This document shows positions 10,423 through 18,133 of a stretch of 64,000 bases of DNA, one piece after another. The notes under the pieces are model-generated. The model worked only from the letters and a program-made list of their open reading frames with translations. It had not been told where the DNA came from and ran no database searches. The number at the start of each line of letters is the position of its first letter. Position 1 is the first letter of the stretch. A program made the translations under genes and the position numbers. The DNA comes from Amphibacillus xylanus NBRC 15112 (lineage in GTDB: Bacteria; Bacillota; Bacilli; Bacillales; Amphibacillaceae): positions 558,001 to 622,000 of the forward strand of contig NC_018704.1 of the NCBI RefSeq assembly GCF_000307165.1, given 5' to 3'.

Positions 10423-10620
10423 ATGGAAAAGAAATATTTAAAGGTACCTGAAGATACAAAGGAGAGGATTTTTCTTTTCATTGGAATGGCGCGAATGATT
10501 TCTGGGAAAATTACCGAGAAGGACGAGTTAATAAGAGCGTTTAATTCTTATGGTATTGAGTTTAATGATGAACTTAAACTTGAGCTTATCGATAGATTTC
10601 CAGAGATTGATTTAGATTAA
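10423..10620 (+). CDS. Hypothetical 65-residue acidic protein
   Basis: Not recognised. It is a small, probably helical acidic protein (MEKKYLKVPEDTKERIFLF ... ELKLELIDRFPEIDLD). GGGGGAT lies 8 bases before the ATG. A dead paralogue lies 1.2 kb upstream. It is followed after 61 bases by another small unknown gene and then by the surface-protein gene, all on the same strand, so the three may be transcribed together. Paralogues of small acidic proteins in a variable island often act as immunity or antitoxin factors; here that is only inference. Confidence 0.6.
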   Translation: MEKKYLKVPEDTKERIFLFIGMARMISGKITEKDELIRAFNSYGIEFNDELKLELIDRFPEIDLD

Positions 10621-10681
10621 GGTTGCTTGGCGTTAAATTCTACTTGCTGAAAAATATAAAAATTAATTTTGGAGGCATACG

Positions 10682-11002
10682 ATGAAAAATGACTATTCAC
10701 CAAAAAATAATGGTCGGAAAAAGGGGAGTGAATTCAAAGGTTACCTCGATAAAAATGGCTTTGCTGTAGGTTATGAATATGAAGCCATCATTGAATTAAA
10801 AGGAGACTGGACGACAAAGGAAACCATTGCCTTTGTAAGTCAAAGTTTTGATACGGATTCAATTATAGAAGTTGATGGACCTAAGGTTAAAATACTATGG
10901 AAAATGCCGGAATGGGGTGACGTTGAAGATCTCGGTATACTCTTATATTACTTACTTGATGACGGGGAGTTGGGGAGTTATGACTATTACCGGATAAACT
11001 GA
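10682..11002 (+). CDS. Hypothetical 106-residue protein
   Basis: Not recognised. A soluble acidic protein with alternating hydrophobic residues suggesting an alpha/beta fold (VGYEYEAIIELKGDW, VDGPKVKILWKMPEWGD) and an acidic C-terminus. A GGAGG site 8 bases before the ATG supports the start. It sits between the 65-residue gene and the surface-protein gene in the same orientation. Confidence 0.6.
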   Translation: MKNDYSPKNNGRKKGSEFKGYLDKNGFAVGYEYEAIIELKGDWTTKETIAFVSQSFDTDSIIEVDGPKVKILWKMPEWGDVEDLGILLYYLLDDGELGSYDYYRIN

Positions 11003-11107
11003 AGCTAGAATTATCTGGCGATCAAATAATTGATGTTAATAGATAGACAGACCTACATATTAGTTAGATATAGTTTCATAGAAAAAATTAATTTAGGAGG
11101 AATTTAC

Positions 11108-12433
11108 ATGAAAAGACTCAAAGAACTAACCAAAAAACAAAAAGTTGTTATCGGATCACTAATAAGCGCTATTCTCTTAATTGCAATCATTGCGGTACTA
11201 CTGATCGTTACAAATAAAGGAAAAGTTGAAGCTCAACTTGAGCCGATTGAAGTTGATTTAACACTCGAATATAAGGAAGAACTGGAAGAACAATATACAT
11301 TTGAAATTGGTCCTGAATCAGAAATAATAGTTAACGTTGAGGATATTGTACCAGAAATTGATACGACATTGATTGGCAAAACGAATCATGAAGTTAAAAC
11401 GAAAGATCTAGATTTAAAGCTGACTGTAACGATTGAAGATACTAGAGAGTTAATTCTTGCTGGTGAAACTGAATTCACTGTTGAATTTGGCTCATCTAAA
11501 GAGGACTTTGAAGAGATGATTATTGAAACCTTCACTCCTGATGAAGTTGAAGCAGGTGACGAATTAGAATTTGAATTAGAGTATCCAGAAGAATTTGATT
11601 TAAATGAAGAGGGAGAATATGACCTTACACTCGTAGCTAAATTTGCTGATAATCATGACAATAAAACAACCAAAGAATTAACGGTAATTGTCGAAGATAG
11701 CCGAGAATTAGTTCTTGAAGGTAAGACTCAGTATACTGTTGATGTCGGTCTATCTAATGAAAATTTCGAAAAAATGGTTCTGCAAAACTTCACATTTGAA
11801 GAAGATGACGAACTAGAATTTGAGTTTAAGTATCCAGAAGGCTTTGATTTAGACAAAGAAGGTGAATATGCTCTTAATCTTGTAGCTAGCTTTGCGAATA
11901 ATAGTAACAACAAAGCAACCCAAGAATTAACGGTAATTGCTGAAAAAGAAGAACCAATTGTTGAACAACCAGTTGCCCAAGCACCAAAAAACAACACTGG
12001 TGGAGCTTCTAATAAGCCATCTGATCCTAAACCTGAACCTAAACCTGAACCTAAACCTGAACCTAAACCTGAACCTAAACCTGAGCCTAAGCCTAAGCCT
12101 GAACCTAAGCCTGAGCCTAAGCCTGTAGTCGAAGACTTCCCTGTTCCACCTGGGATTCCAAGTGGGGCTAAGCTGGTTGATTCGTACCCAGAAGAGAAAT
12201 GGCACAAATTTTCTTATGTCAAAGAACTTCCTGGTGGAGGCAAGATTACCAAAATTGCCTATAATGGTCTCAATGGACATGTATTAATGGATGGTATTGA
12301 TATTGATGGAGAAGCTTTAATATCATACTATTCAGACAGTCTATATTATGAATTCAGAACTCCAAACATATCTCAAGAAGCTGTTAAAGAGCTATTCAGA
12401 CTTGGAAGAGAAATTCAAAATGCTTACAAATAA
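11108..12433 (+). CDS. Membrane-anchored surface protein: Ig-like repeats and Pro-rich stalk
   Basis: The ATG at 11108 follows AGGAGG at 11096-11101; the upstream in-frame ATG at 11030 lacks a site. The 441-residue protein has a basic N-terminus, one membrane segment at about residues 13-35, then an acidic extracellular region. Two tandem repeats of about 85 residues (starting DTRELILAGETEFTVEF and SRELVLEGKTQYTVDVG) each end in KELTVIVED-like strands, as in Ig-like or cadherin-like modules. A Pro-Glu-Pro-Lys stalk (about residues 310-340) probably spans the wall. The last ~95 residues form a separate globular domain (KWHKFSYVKELPGGGKITKIAY). There is no LPXTG; anchoring is by the N-terminal helix. 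The function of the C-terminal domain is unknown. Confidence 0.7.
   Translation: MKRLKELTKKQKVVIGSLISAILLIAIIAVLLIVTNKGKVEAQLEPIEVDLTLEYKEELEEQYTFEIGPESEIIVNVEDIVPEIDTTLIGKTNHEVKTKDLDLKLTVTIEDTRELILAGETEFTVEFGSSKEDFEEMIIETFTPDEVEAGDELEFELEYPEEFDLNEEGEYDLTLVAKFADNHDNKTTKELTVIVEDSRELVLEGKTQYTVDVGLSNENFEKMVLQNFTFEEDDELEFEFKYPEGFDLDKEGEYALNLVASFANNSNNKATQELTVIAEKEEPIVEQPVAQAPKNNTGGASNKPSDPKPEPKPEPKPEPKPEPKPEPKPKPEPKPEPKPVVEDFPVPPGIPSGAKLVDSYPEEKWHKFSYVKELPGGGKITKIAYNGLNGHVLMDGIDIDGEALISYYSDSLYYEFRTPNISQEAVKELFRLGREIQNAYK
12027..12126 (+). repeat. 12-bp coding repeat (Pro-Glu-Pro-Lys)
   Basis: About eight copies of CCTGAACCTAAA and close variants inside the surface-protein gene encode the Pro/Glu/Lys stalk. 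Copy number is likely to vary by slippage. It also creates long open frames on the other strand, which are not genes. Confidence 0.85.
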
Positions 12434-12550
12434 ATCGATCATAATTTTTAATTTAATTGCACCTATAGTAAATGTTGATACACTATATTATCCGAGTCAT
12501 GATTTATGCCAAGTCGAGAGGGGTAGAAAATACAGTTATATCGACCTGGC

Positions 12551-12842
12551 AGTAAATCGGACTCAGACGACTTAAAAACTTTATTGAATAATAAAGATTT
12601 CATGGAGATTCAAATTAATGGATTAATAGACGAGCTTAAACTCTTAGGATGTAAAGCTCCTATAATAGCTGCAGTAGGCGGGATTAGTTATTCTAAATTA
12701 AATTCAAAAACATATAAAGATAAACTTATAGAAGAATTTGGACCAAATACTAAGATAGTCAGAGTACCTCATTATAGTAATACCAACACACAAATCGACG
12801 ACAATGATTACACATCTTATCGCGAACTTATTAAAAAAGCTT
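12551..12842 (+). pseudogene. Duplicated 3' end of the unknown gene at 13188
   Basis: Bases 12551 to about 12878 match about 13632-13960 almost exactly, including the non-coding tail. This copy has only the last ~95 codons. One T is missing in AAAGCTTAGCTG (AAAGCTTTAGCTG in the intact copy), so the frame ends at TAG. It has no ribosome site and no 5' half. It is a product of a segmental duplication. Confidence 0.85.
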
Positions 12843-12880
12843 AGCTGAATAATAAAAGGATTGAAAAACAAAGTAGTAAA

Positions 12881-13139
12881 GTAAACAAGGTTAGAAAGAT
12901 TATATAACGATGTCGAATGGTATGCTTACACACAAAATTTAAAGGTTCTTCAAAACGCAATTAGCCAATCACTAGAGGTTATAACCGCCTGGAATGGTGA
13001 AGAATTAGTCGGATTAATTCGAGTTGTTGGTGATGGATTAACGATTATCTATATTCAAGATATTCTTGTGCTAAATGTTTATCAAAATCAAGGGATTGCC
13101 ACCCGATTAATACAAAAGGTTTTGCATAAATATAAAAGT
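12881..13139 (+). pseudogene. GNAT acetyltransferase fragment
   Basis: The frame reads RLERLYNDVEWYAYT, then EELVGLIRVVGDGLTIIYIQ and LNVYQNQGIATRLIQKVL, which are the N-terminal region and the acetyl-CoA-binding (Q/RxxGxG/A) motif of a GNAT enzyme. It has no start codon because the duplicated segment abuts its 5' end, and it breaks off after the cofactor motif where the next gene's leader begins. It is a remnant caught between the two duplicate copies. Confidence 0.75.
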
Positions 13140-13187
13140 GTTCGGCTTTGGTGGAACTATAACAACAATAAAAAAGGAGAGATACTT

Positions 13188-13934
13188 ATGAGATTAGAAG
13201 TATATAATCAAATCAAAGAAAAGTATGGTAAGGCTGGGAGTTGGGCTGTATGGGATTTTAAAGAAGATGGAGAGTTCCGCTATGATCTAAATGGCCGAGG
13301 ATACTTATTAAACAATGTTGTAAAAAGGTTTAATAATGTCAAAAGTCAAGCAGACCTAGACAAATTGGAACTGCATAACAAGGCTGTGTTAGTTGCTCTA
13401 AACTTTGGTCAAAGAGAAGAAACCATTGAAGAGTTTATTGGTGTAAATGAAAAACTAAAAGACGTAGATTTTCATTGCTTTCATGAAGAATTTGATAGGA
13501 AGGGTAATGTGAAGGGATATTCTGGAGATCGTCGTCAGAAATACGGCTATCAGGATACCATACTATGGGGAGCTTATATGACTGACTTAATAAAATTCCA
13601 AGAGGACGGTACTCTTGCTCCTGTAGCTGATAGTAAATCGAACTCAGACTACTTAAAAACTTTATTGAATAATAAAGATTTTATGGAGATTCAAATTAAT
13701 GGATTAATAGATGAGCTTAAACTCTTAGGATGTAAAGATCCTATAATAGCTGCAGTAGGCGGGATTAGTTATTCTAAATTAAATTCAAAAACATATAAAG
13801 ATAAACTTATAGAAGAATTTGGACCAAATACTAAGATAGTCAGAGTACCTCATTATAGTAATACCAACACACAAATCGACGACAATGATTACACATCTTA
13901 TCGCGAACTAATTAAAAAAGCTTTAGCTGAATAA
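13188..13934 (+). CDS. Hypothetical protein, 248 residues
   Basis: The ATG at 13188 follows AAGGAGA with proper spacing; the longer open frame upstream belongs to the GNAT remnant. Soluble, not recognised. The N-terminal half contains GSWAVWDF, VLVALNFGQR and YQDTILWGAYMTDLIK. The C-terminal half reads PIIAAVGGISYSKLN and KIVRVPHYSN, an order of strands that recalls uracil-DNA-glycosylase-like folds, but this is a weak impression. Its 3' third is duplicated 1.1 kb upstream. It is followed by a large inverted repeat and a WYL regulator, so it may belong to a stress or defence-linked locus; not shown by the sequence. Confidence 0.6.
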   Translation: MRLEVYNQIKEKYGKAGSWAVWDFKEDGEFRYDLNGRGYLLNNVVKRFNNVKSQADLDKLELHNKAVLVALNFGQREETIEEFIGVNEKLKDVDFHCFHEEFDRKGNVKGYSGDRRQKYGYQDTILWGAYMTDLIKFQEDGTLAPVADSKSNSDYLKTLLNNKDFMEIQINGLIDELKLLGCKDPIIAAVGGISYSKLNSKTYKDKLIEEFGPNTKIVRVPHYSNTNTQIDDNDYTSYRELIKKALAE

Positions 13935-13982
13935 TAAAAGGATTGAAAGATAAAGTACTAGAGTAATAGTAGAGAAAACAAG

Positions 13983-14065
13983 GAAGATTATGATCAAAAC
14001 ACAGTGCTCAGCTAACTTAAGATTCGAGCAATTCCTAAAGCGGCCGTGCTTAAGTCATAATCTTC
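13983..14065. repeat. 83-bp inverted-repeat element
   Basis: Perfect 11-bp arms GAAGATTATGA (13983-13993) and TCATAATCTTC (14055-14065) enclose a GC-richer centre with a second pair of CTTAAG boxes. There is no T tract, so it is not a typical terminator. It could be a miniature element, a structured leader RNA of the WYL gene, or an operator. Confidence 0.5.
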
Positions 14066-14128
14066 TATCTTTCTCTCTCCATAACTAAGAACAGAACATT
14101 AAATATTAAACACTGGATGGTGACCTAA

Positions 14129-15205
14129 ATGTACAGTGCTGAAAAAATACTCATACTAGATTTATTGAAAATATTACATAAACATACAGATGAAGATCAT
14201 AGATTAGCTCAGAAAGAAATAAGGGAAATATTGAAAACAGAATATAATACTACTGTGAGTAGAAAAACGGTTAAAAATAATATAGAAAAACTGATTAGAT
14301 ATAGTGAACGAGCCGATGCGAATGAAATTTTATATCGTACAAAAACGCGGAAGATTAAAACTAAAGATTCAAACAAAGAAGATGAATTGGAAGTACTTTC
14401 TGACTTTGGCTATGTTCATGATTTTACCTATGGCGAACTTCGCCTTATTATCGACAGTATCCTTTTTTCCAAACAAATTCCTAGTCGTCAACGTAAAGAG
14501 TTAATTGAGAAATTGGAAAATCTATCGAGCAAGCATTTTAATTCGAGAATAAATCATATACGGACTGCGTCTAGTAATGGACCTGTTAATCATGAGTTGT
14601 TTAATAATATCGAAATTCTAGATGAAGCGATAACTCATTCTAAGAAAGTTTCTTTTAGATACAATAAATACACAGTTGATGAGAAATCAAATTTAGTTTT
14701 ACAGTCCCAAACAAATCGTGATGGAGAAGCTAGAGAATATACAATAAACCCCTATCAAATGGTTGCGACAAATGGGCGCTATTACCTAATCTGCAACAAT
14801 GATCGATACGACACTATCTCCCACTATCGAGTTGATCGGATTACGAATCTTAAAATACTTTCAGAAACAAGGAAGCCAATGAGAGAAGTAAAGGGGCTGG
14901 AACATGGGCTAGATCTGTCCAAACATATGGAAGAACATATATATATGTTTACAGGAGAATCTACTTCCGTTCGTTTAAGATTTCATAAAAATTTTCTCAA
15001 TGAATTTATCGATTGGTTTGGGACAGAAAATATAAGTTTTTCTGATCATGCTGAAGAAGAAGTCACTGCCAGAGTTACCGTAAATGAAATAGCAATGAGA
15101 AAATGGGCCTTGCAATATGCCCTCCATGTCAGAGTATTATCACCTGCGAGTTTAGTAGATGAAATAAAAGCAGATATCGATCAAGCACGAGAAAACTATC
15201 AATAA
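14129..15205 (+). CDS. WYL-domain transcriptional regulator
   Basis: 358 residues. The N-terminal ~75 residues form a winged helix (RLAQKEIREILKTEY, SRKTVKNNIEKLI), followed by a WYL domain around residues 150-260 (KVSFRYNKYTVDE, INPYQMVATNGRYYLIC, HYRVDRI) and a C-terminal WCX-type extension (RLRFHKNFLNEFIDWF, ARVTVNEIAMRKWALQYA). WYL proteins bind ligands, often nucleic-acid derived, and regulate transcription; many control phage-defence or DNA-damage genes. The next gene downstream is an IS transposase on the other strand, so any target operon is either upstream or lost. Confidence 0.85.
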   Translation: MYSAEKILILDLLKILHKHTDEDHRLAQKEIREILKTEYNTTVSRKTVKNNIEKLIRYSERADANEILYRTKTRKIKTKDSNKEDELEVLSDFGYVHDFTYGELRLIIDSILFSKQIPSRQRKELIEKLENLSSKHFNSRINHIRTASSNGPVNHELFNNIEILDEAITHSKKVSFRYNKYTVDEKSNLVLQSQTNRDGEAREYTINPYQMVATNGRYYLICNNDRYDTISHYRVDRITNLKILSETRKPMREVKGLEHGLDLSKHMEEHIYMFTGESTSVRLRFHKNFLNEFIDWFGTENISFSDHAEEEVTARVTVNEIAMRKWALQYALHVRVLSPASLVDEIKADIDQARENYQ

Positions 15206-15222
15206 ATAGATGTTAAGTCAAC

Positions 15223-16766
15223 CATTAGCGTTGCATAAAAGTGTTGTTCACTTGTCAAATCAATAAATTACTCTTAAGTTACTTGAAGTTAAAATTTACC
15301 ATATTCATTTTGTTTTTAAATTAAAAAAAGTGAACAGTGAACGAAGAGTAGCTCTTATCCACAATTTGGAATATAATTATTTATTAAACAAACAATGGGT
15401 CAAAATCAAGTGTATCTAAGTGATCCACCTCGCCTTCGATGTATTGTTTCATAAGGATGCGAAATTCGTGTTCAAAATCATATTTCCGTCGGCCTTTCGA
15501 AGTGCGTGTAGGTGGGCGAAACAATGTTTTGACAAACGTCTCGTAACTTTCGAACAACAGATTCTCCAACGTTTTTTTGACATCGAGAAGCTGGCCACTG
15601 TGACCCGTATTATGTTGGATTAAAACGGTTAAACAGTAAGTAATTAAGGCAATCCAGATTTGATTGTAAACCGCATTTTGACTTTTACCATAAAACGTTT
15701 TTAGTTTTAAATGTTGTTTCATCCATTTGAAAAACGTTTCTATTTTCCAGCGATAACGATAGAGATCACCAATTTCTTTGGCGGATAGCCCAAAACAATT
15801 TGTTACAATCGTAACGCTGTTGCCTTCAGCGTCTTCTGTTTCAATTAATCGTAGTGGCTGACCCATTTTCGTTCCAGATACGTCGTTACCTAAATAGACA
15901 TCTTGGTCTTTAAAAATAAGCTGATCTGGATCAGGAACTTGTTCTGAAAGGACTTCGATTTCAGCATTCTTTTTGAGCCGTGTCAAAAATTGTGTTTCCG
16001 AAAGACAAAGCTTTTCAAATTGCTTATAGTCGATGTAACCTCGATCAAATAAGTAAATGGTGTCTAAATCAGTATCGATTAATTCGTCCATTTGTGAGCG
16101 GTCCGAATGGATCGCTGGTAATAACTTCGCTCGATCAGGTATCGTATCATCTTTGGTAACAACGACTCTCGCATGTAGTCGAACACCTGCTTTCGTCTTT
16201 CGAAATGTCGCCCAAGGATATTGGCTAAGACACATGCTCATTGTCGTTGAATCAATCACTTTTAATCGGGTAATATGACGAATAAGTGGTGACGAATAAG
16301 ACATTTTCAGTTGGATTTTATTTGTTAAATATAAGAAAGTATTCTCGAATAGTACAGATGGTAATTGACTTAATTTTCGAGACAATTGAGACGTACTGAT
16401 ACTTTCAAACGCTAATTGTCGTTTCATGTCTTGCTTATCTTTCGTTTGTTTCGAAACACTTGTTAAACTTTTAATTTCATAAATTTGTGCCATGATCATG
16501 AGTTGAAAGAATCGGTAAGCCGTCAGCTTTTTGACATACTTATCGATATCCATGACGTTGCTTAACTCTAAAAATGTTCGTTCATTAATCAGTTTAATTA
16601 GTTCACTAATTGTAGATTTTGTGGTATTCTTGTCCATGTGATTGCTCCTTATTTTTTGGGATTTGGACAGAGCTACCAAACCTAATTATAAGGAGTTTTT
16701 TCTGTTTTTAGAAATATTTCGAATAACCACTTGACATTTCGGAAATATGTTTATGCAATACTAATG
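15223..16766 (-). mobile_element. IS4-type insertion sequence
   Basis: Terminal similarity supports the ends: CATTAGCGTTGCATAAA at 15223 and, read inward from 16766, CATTAGTATTGCATAAA, with further matches including TGTCAA. The element is about 1.54 kb and encodes one intact DDE transposase. No clear target duplication could be read. Confidence 0.75.
15384..16637 (-). CDS. IS4-family DDE transposase
   Basis: 417 residues from the ATG at 16637, which has AAGGAG 8 bases upstream; a longer frame from 16679 begins within the leader. The N-terminal region is helical. First aspartate: KVIDSTTMSMCL; second: IYLFDRGYIDYKQFEKL; the YREK motif is YRYRWKIETFFKWMKQHLKL with the catalytic glutamate. This is the classic IS4 (Transposase_11) order. 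The gene looks intact, so the element may be active. Confidence 0.88.
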   Translation of the reverse strand: MDKNTTKSTISELIKLINERTFLELSNVMDIDKYVKKLTAYRFFQLMIMAQIYEIKSLTSVSKQTKDKQDMKRQLAFESISTSQLSRKLSQLPSVLFENTFLYLTNKIQLKMSYSSPLIRHITRLKVIDSTTMSMCLSQYPWATFRKTKAGVRLHARVVVTKDDTIPDRAKLLPAIHSDRSQMDELIDTDLDTIYLFDRGYIDYKQFEKLCLSETQFLTRLKKNAEIEVLSEQVPDPDQLIFKDQDVYLGNDVSGTKMGQPLRLIETEDAEGNSVTIVTNCFGLSAKEIGDLYRYRWKIETFFKWMKQHLKLKTFYGKSQNAVYNQIWIALITYCLTVLIQHNTGHSGQLLDVKKTLENLLFESYETFVKTLFRPPTRTSKGRRKYDFEHEFRILMKQYIEGEVDHLDTLDFDPLFV

Positions 16767-16920
16767 AAACAAGGGCAATTTTAAGTGAAAATTTAACTGG
16801 CATCCAAACTTATTTAGTCATAAAAAAATAAATTTCCCTGACTATCATTCGTTTTTAGCAATTTAATAGGAGAAACACTTATAAAAAATCAAGTTATGAA
16901 TAATGCAGGTTAAAAGATGA

Positions 16921-17220
16921 ACTTGAGTGTATTTCGCAAAACTTGTGTGTATTTTCGCAAACTTGTGTGCATTTTTGCAAACTTGTGTGCATTTTTGCAA
17001 ACTTGTGTGTATTTTTGCAAACTTGTGTGCATTTTCGCAAACTTGTGTATATTTTTGCAAACTTGTGTGCATTTTCTTAAACTTGTGTGTATTTTCGCAA
17101 ACTTGTGTGTATTTTCGCAAACTTGTGTGTATTTTTGCAAACTTGTGTGTATTTTCGCAAACTTGTGTATATTTTCGCAAACTTGTGTGCATTTTCTTAA
17201 ACTTGTGTGTATTTCGCAAA
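16921..17220 (+). repeat. Array 1: fifteen 20-bp tandem repeats
   Basis: Fifteen units of exactly 20 bp in strict register, consensus ACTTGTGTGTATTTTCGCAA. Variants are mostly T/C at position 10 and C/T at position 16. The first unit (ACTTGAGTG...) is divergent, as are CTTAA-ending units 8 and 14. There are no spacers. The core unit has no stop codon in any of six frames, which creates several long open frames without ribosome sites. The lead-in TAAAAGATGA also precedes the related array at 51885. It lies between an IS4-type element and a truncated MerR gene. Confidence 0.97.
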
Positions 17221-17265
17221 GTCGTAATTATTACAATTAAATCCTCTTAATAAGGTGGTATCTAT

Positions 17266-17538
17266 ATGAGAACTAGTGAAATTGCGAAACTTTCTAGTGT
17301 TCATCCCAATACTGTACGACTATATGAAGAGTGGGGGTATCTTTCACCTGCACCGAGAGAGCCGAATGGTTATAGCGTTTATTCTGAACTTCATCTTAAG
17401 CAAATGAAGATCGCCAGACTTGCTTTTAGACAAGAATTTATTCGGAATAATTTGCAGAAGCAAGCATCAAGAATCGTTAGACTTAGTGGGCAAGAAAAGT
17501 TCAAGGCCAGCTTACAACAAAGTACGGAAATTCTATAA
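17266..17538 (+). pseudogene. Truncated MerR-family regulator
   Basis: The first ~80 residues are a good MerR DNA-binding domain (MRTSEIAKLSSVHPNTVRLYEEWGYLSPAPREPNGYSVYS) and the frame runs on to LSGQEKFKASLQQSTEIL, then stops. Relatives known to me continue for another 100 or more residues of coiled coil and effector domain, so the gene appears cut at about 17530, where an oppositely oriented dead gene begins. A ribosome site AAGGTGG precedes the ATG. A DNA-binding fragment could still be made. Confidence 0.65.
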
Positions 17539-17778
17539 GTTATTAATTTTTCCTTGTTCCATTACTTGTGCTAAACCTTGCTTGTCTATCATGCTTAGCG
17601 TTTGCTGATAGTCGTACACCTTGAATTTATCAAGCTCACTTTTATATTCGTTCATGTATTTTTGCAAATTTCTATAATTGTGGTCTTGATCTGTAATGTC
17701 AGTAGAAAGGATATGATAAGCTTTTTTTAGTTCATCTCATGTATTTTGAGGATAAGTCTATTCACTATTGTCCACCAT
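17533..17778 (-). pseudogene. Small unknown protein with two nonsense codons
   Basis: From an ATG at 17776-17778 with a good GGGAGA site, the frame reads MVDNSE-stop-TYPQNT-stop-DELKKAYHILSTDITDQDHNYRNLQKYMNEYKSELDKFKVYDY... to a TAG at 17533-17535, 82 codons in all. One TAG and one TGA near the start are the only lesions; the remainder is a clean helical, charged protein. It overlaps the MerR stop by a few bases. The family is not recognised. Confidence 0.65.
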
Positions 17779-18008
17779 AATATCTTCTCCCTTCAAGTGT
17801 ATCACCAACAATAACAAAAACATTGTCGCTGGTCTCTAAATTGAGGGTTGCATTTCTACTATAAAACGATTGGATTTTAATTATAATAGTCGACTTACCC
17901 AACTGGTACGAACCTATTTTAACTAAAACGACTAAAGGCCTAAAACACTCTATTATTGCCTGGAAACATTGATAGATTTAAAGTTAATTAACATTAAACA
18001 GAATTAAC

Positions 18009-18037
18009 TTGGACTATGAAACAATTAATGTTATGAT
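18009..18037 (+). promoter_or_regulatory. Sigma-A promoter of the FGGY kinase gene
   Basis: TTGGAC (18009-18014), 17-base spacer, TATGAT (18032-18037). A palindrome GTTAATTAAC at 17983-17992 lies just upstream and may be a regulator site. The rest of 17779-18133 is AT-rich with no gene. Confidence 0.6.
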
Positions 18038-18133
18038 TTAGATGATAACTTTACTAGTTAAAAGTTAAGTTTTATTGTACTTGTACGGATATATTATTGC
18101 TTATTATCATTGATATTTTTAGGAGGAATGTTT

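Noticed and set aside
11728-12280. Open frames opposite the Pro-Glu-Pro-Lys repeat
   Set aside because: Shadows of the 12-bp coding repeat; the plus-strand gene has the membrane helix, ribosome site and domain structure.
13068-13187. 40-residue N-terminal extension of the unknown gene at 13188
   Set aside because: This part encodes the acetyl-CoA motif of a GNAT remnant; the real start has its own AAGGAGA site.
16863-17250. Long overlapping open frames through array 1 on both strands, encoding a 20-residue periodic Thr-Gln-Val-Cys type peptide
   Set aside because: They exist in several frames at once because the 20-bp unit has no stops; none has a ribosome site, and 20 bp is not a multiple of three.
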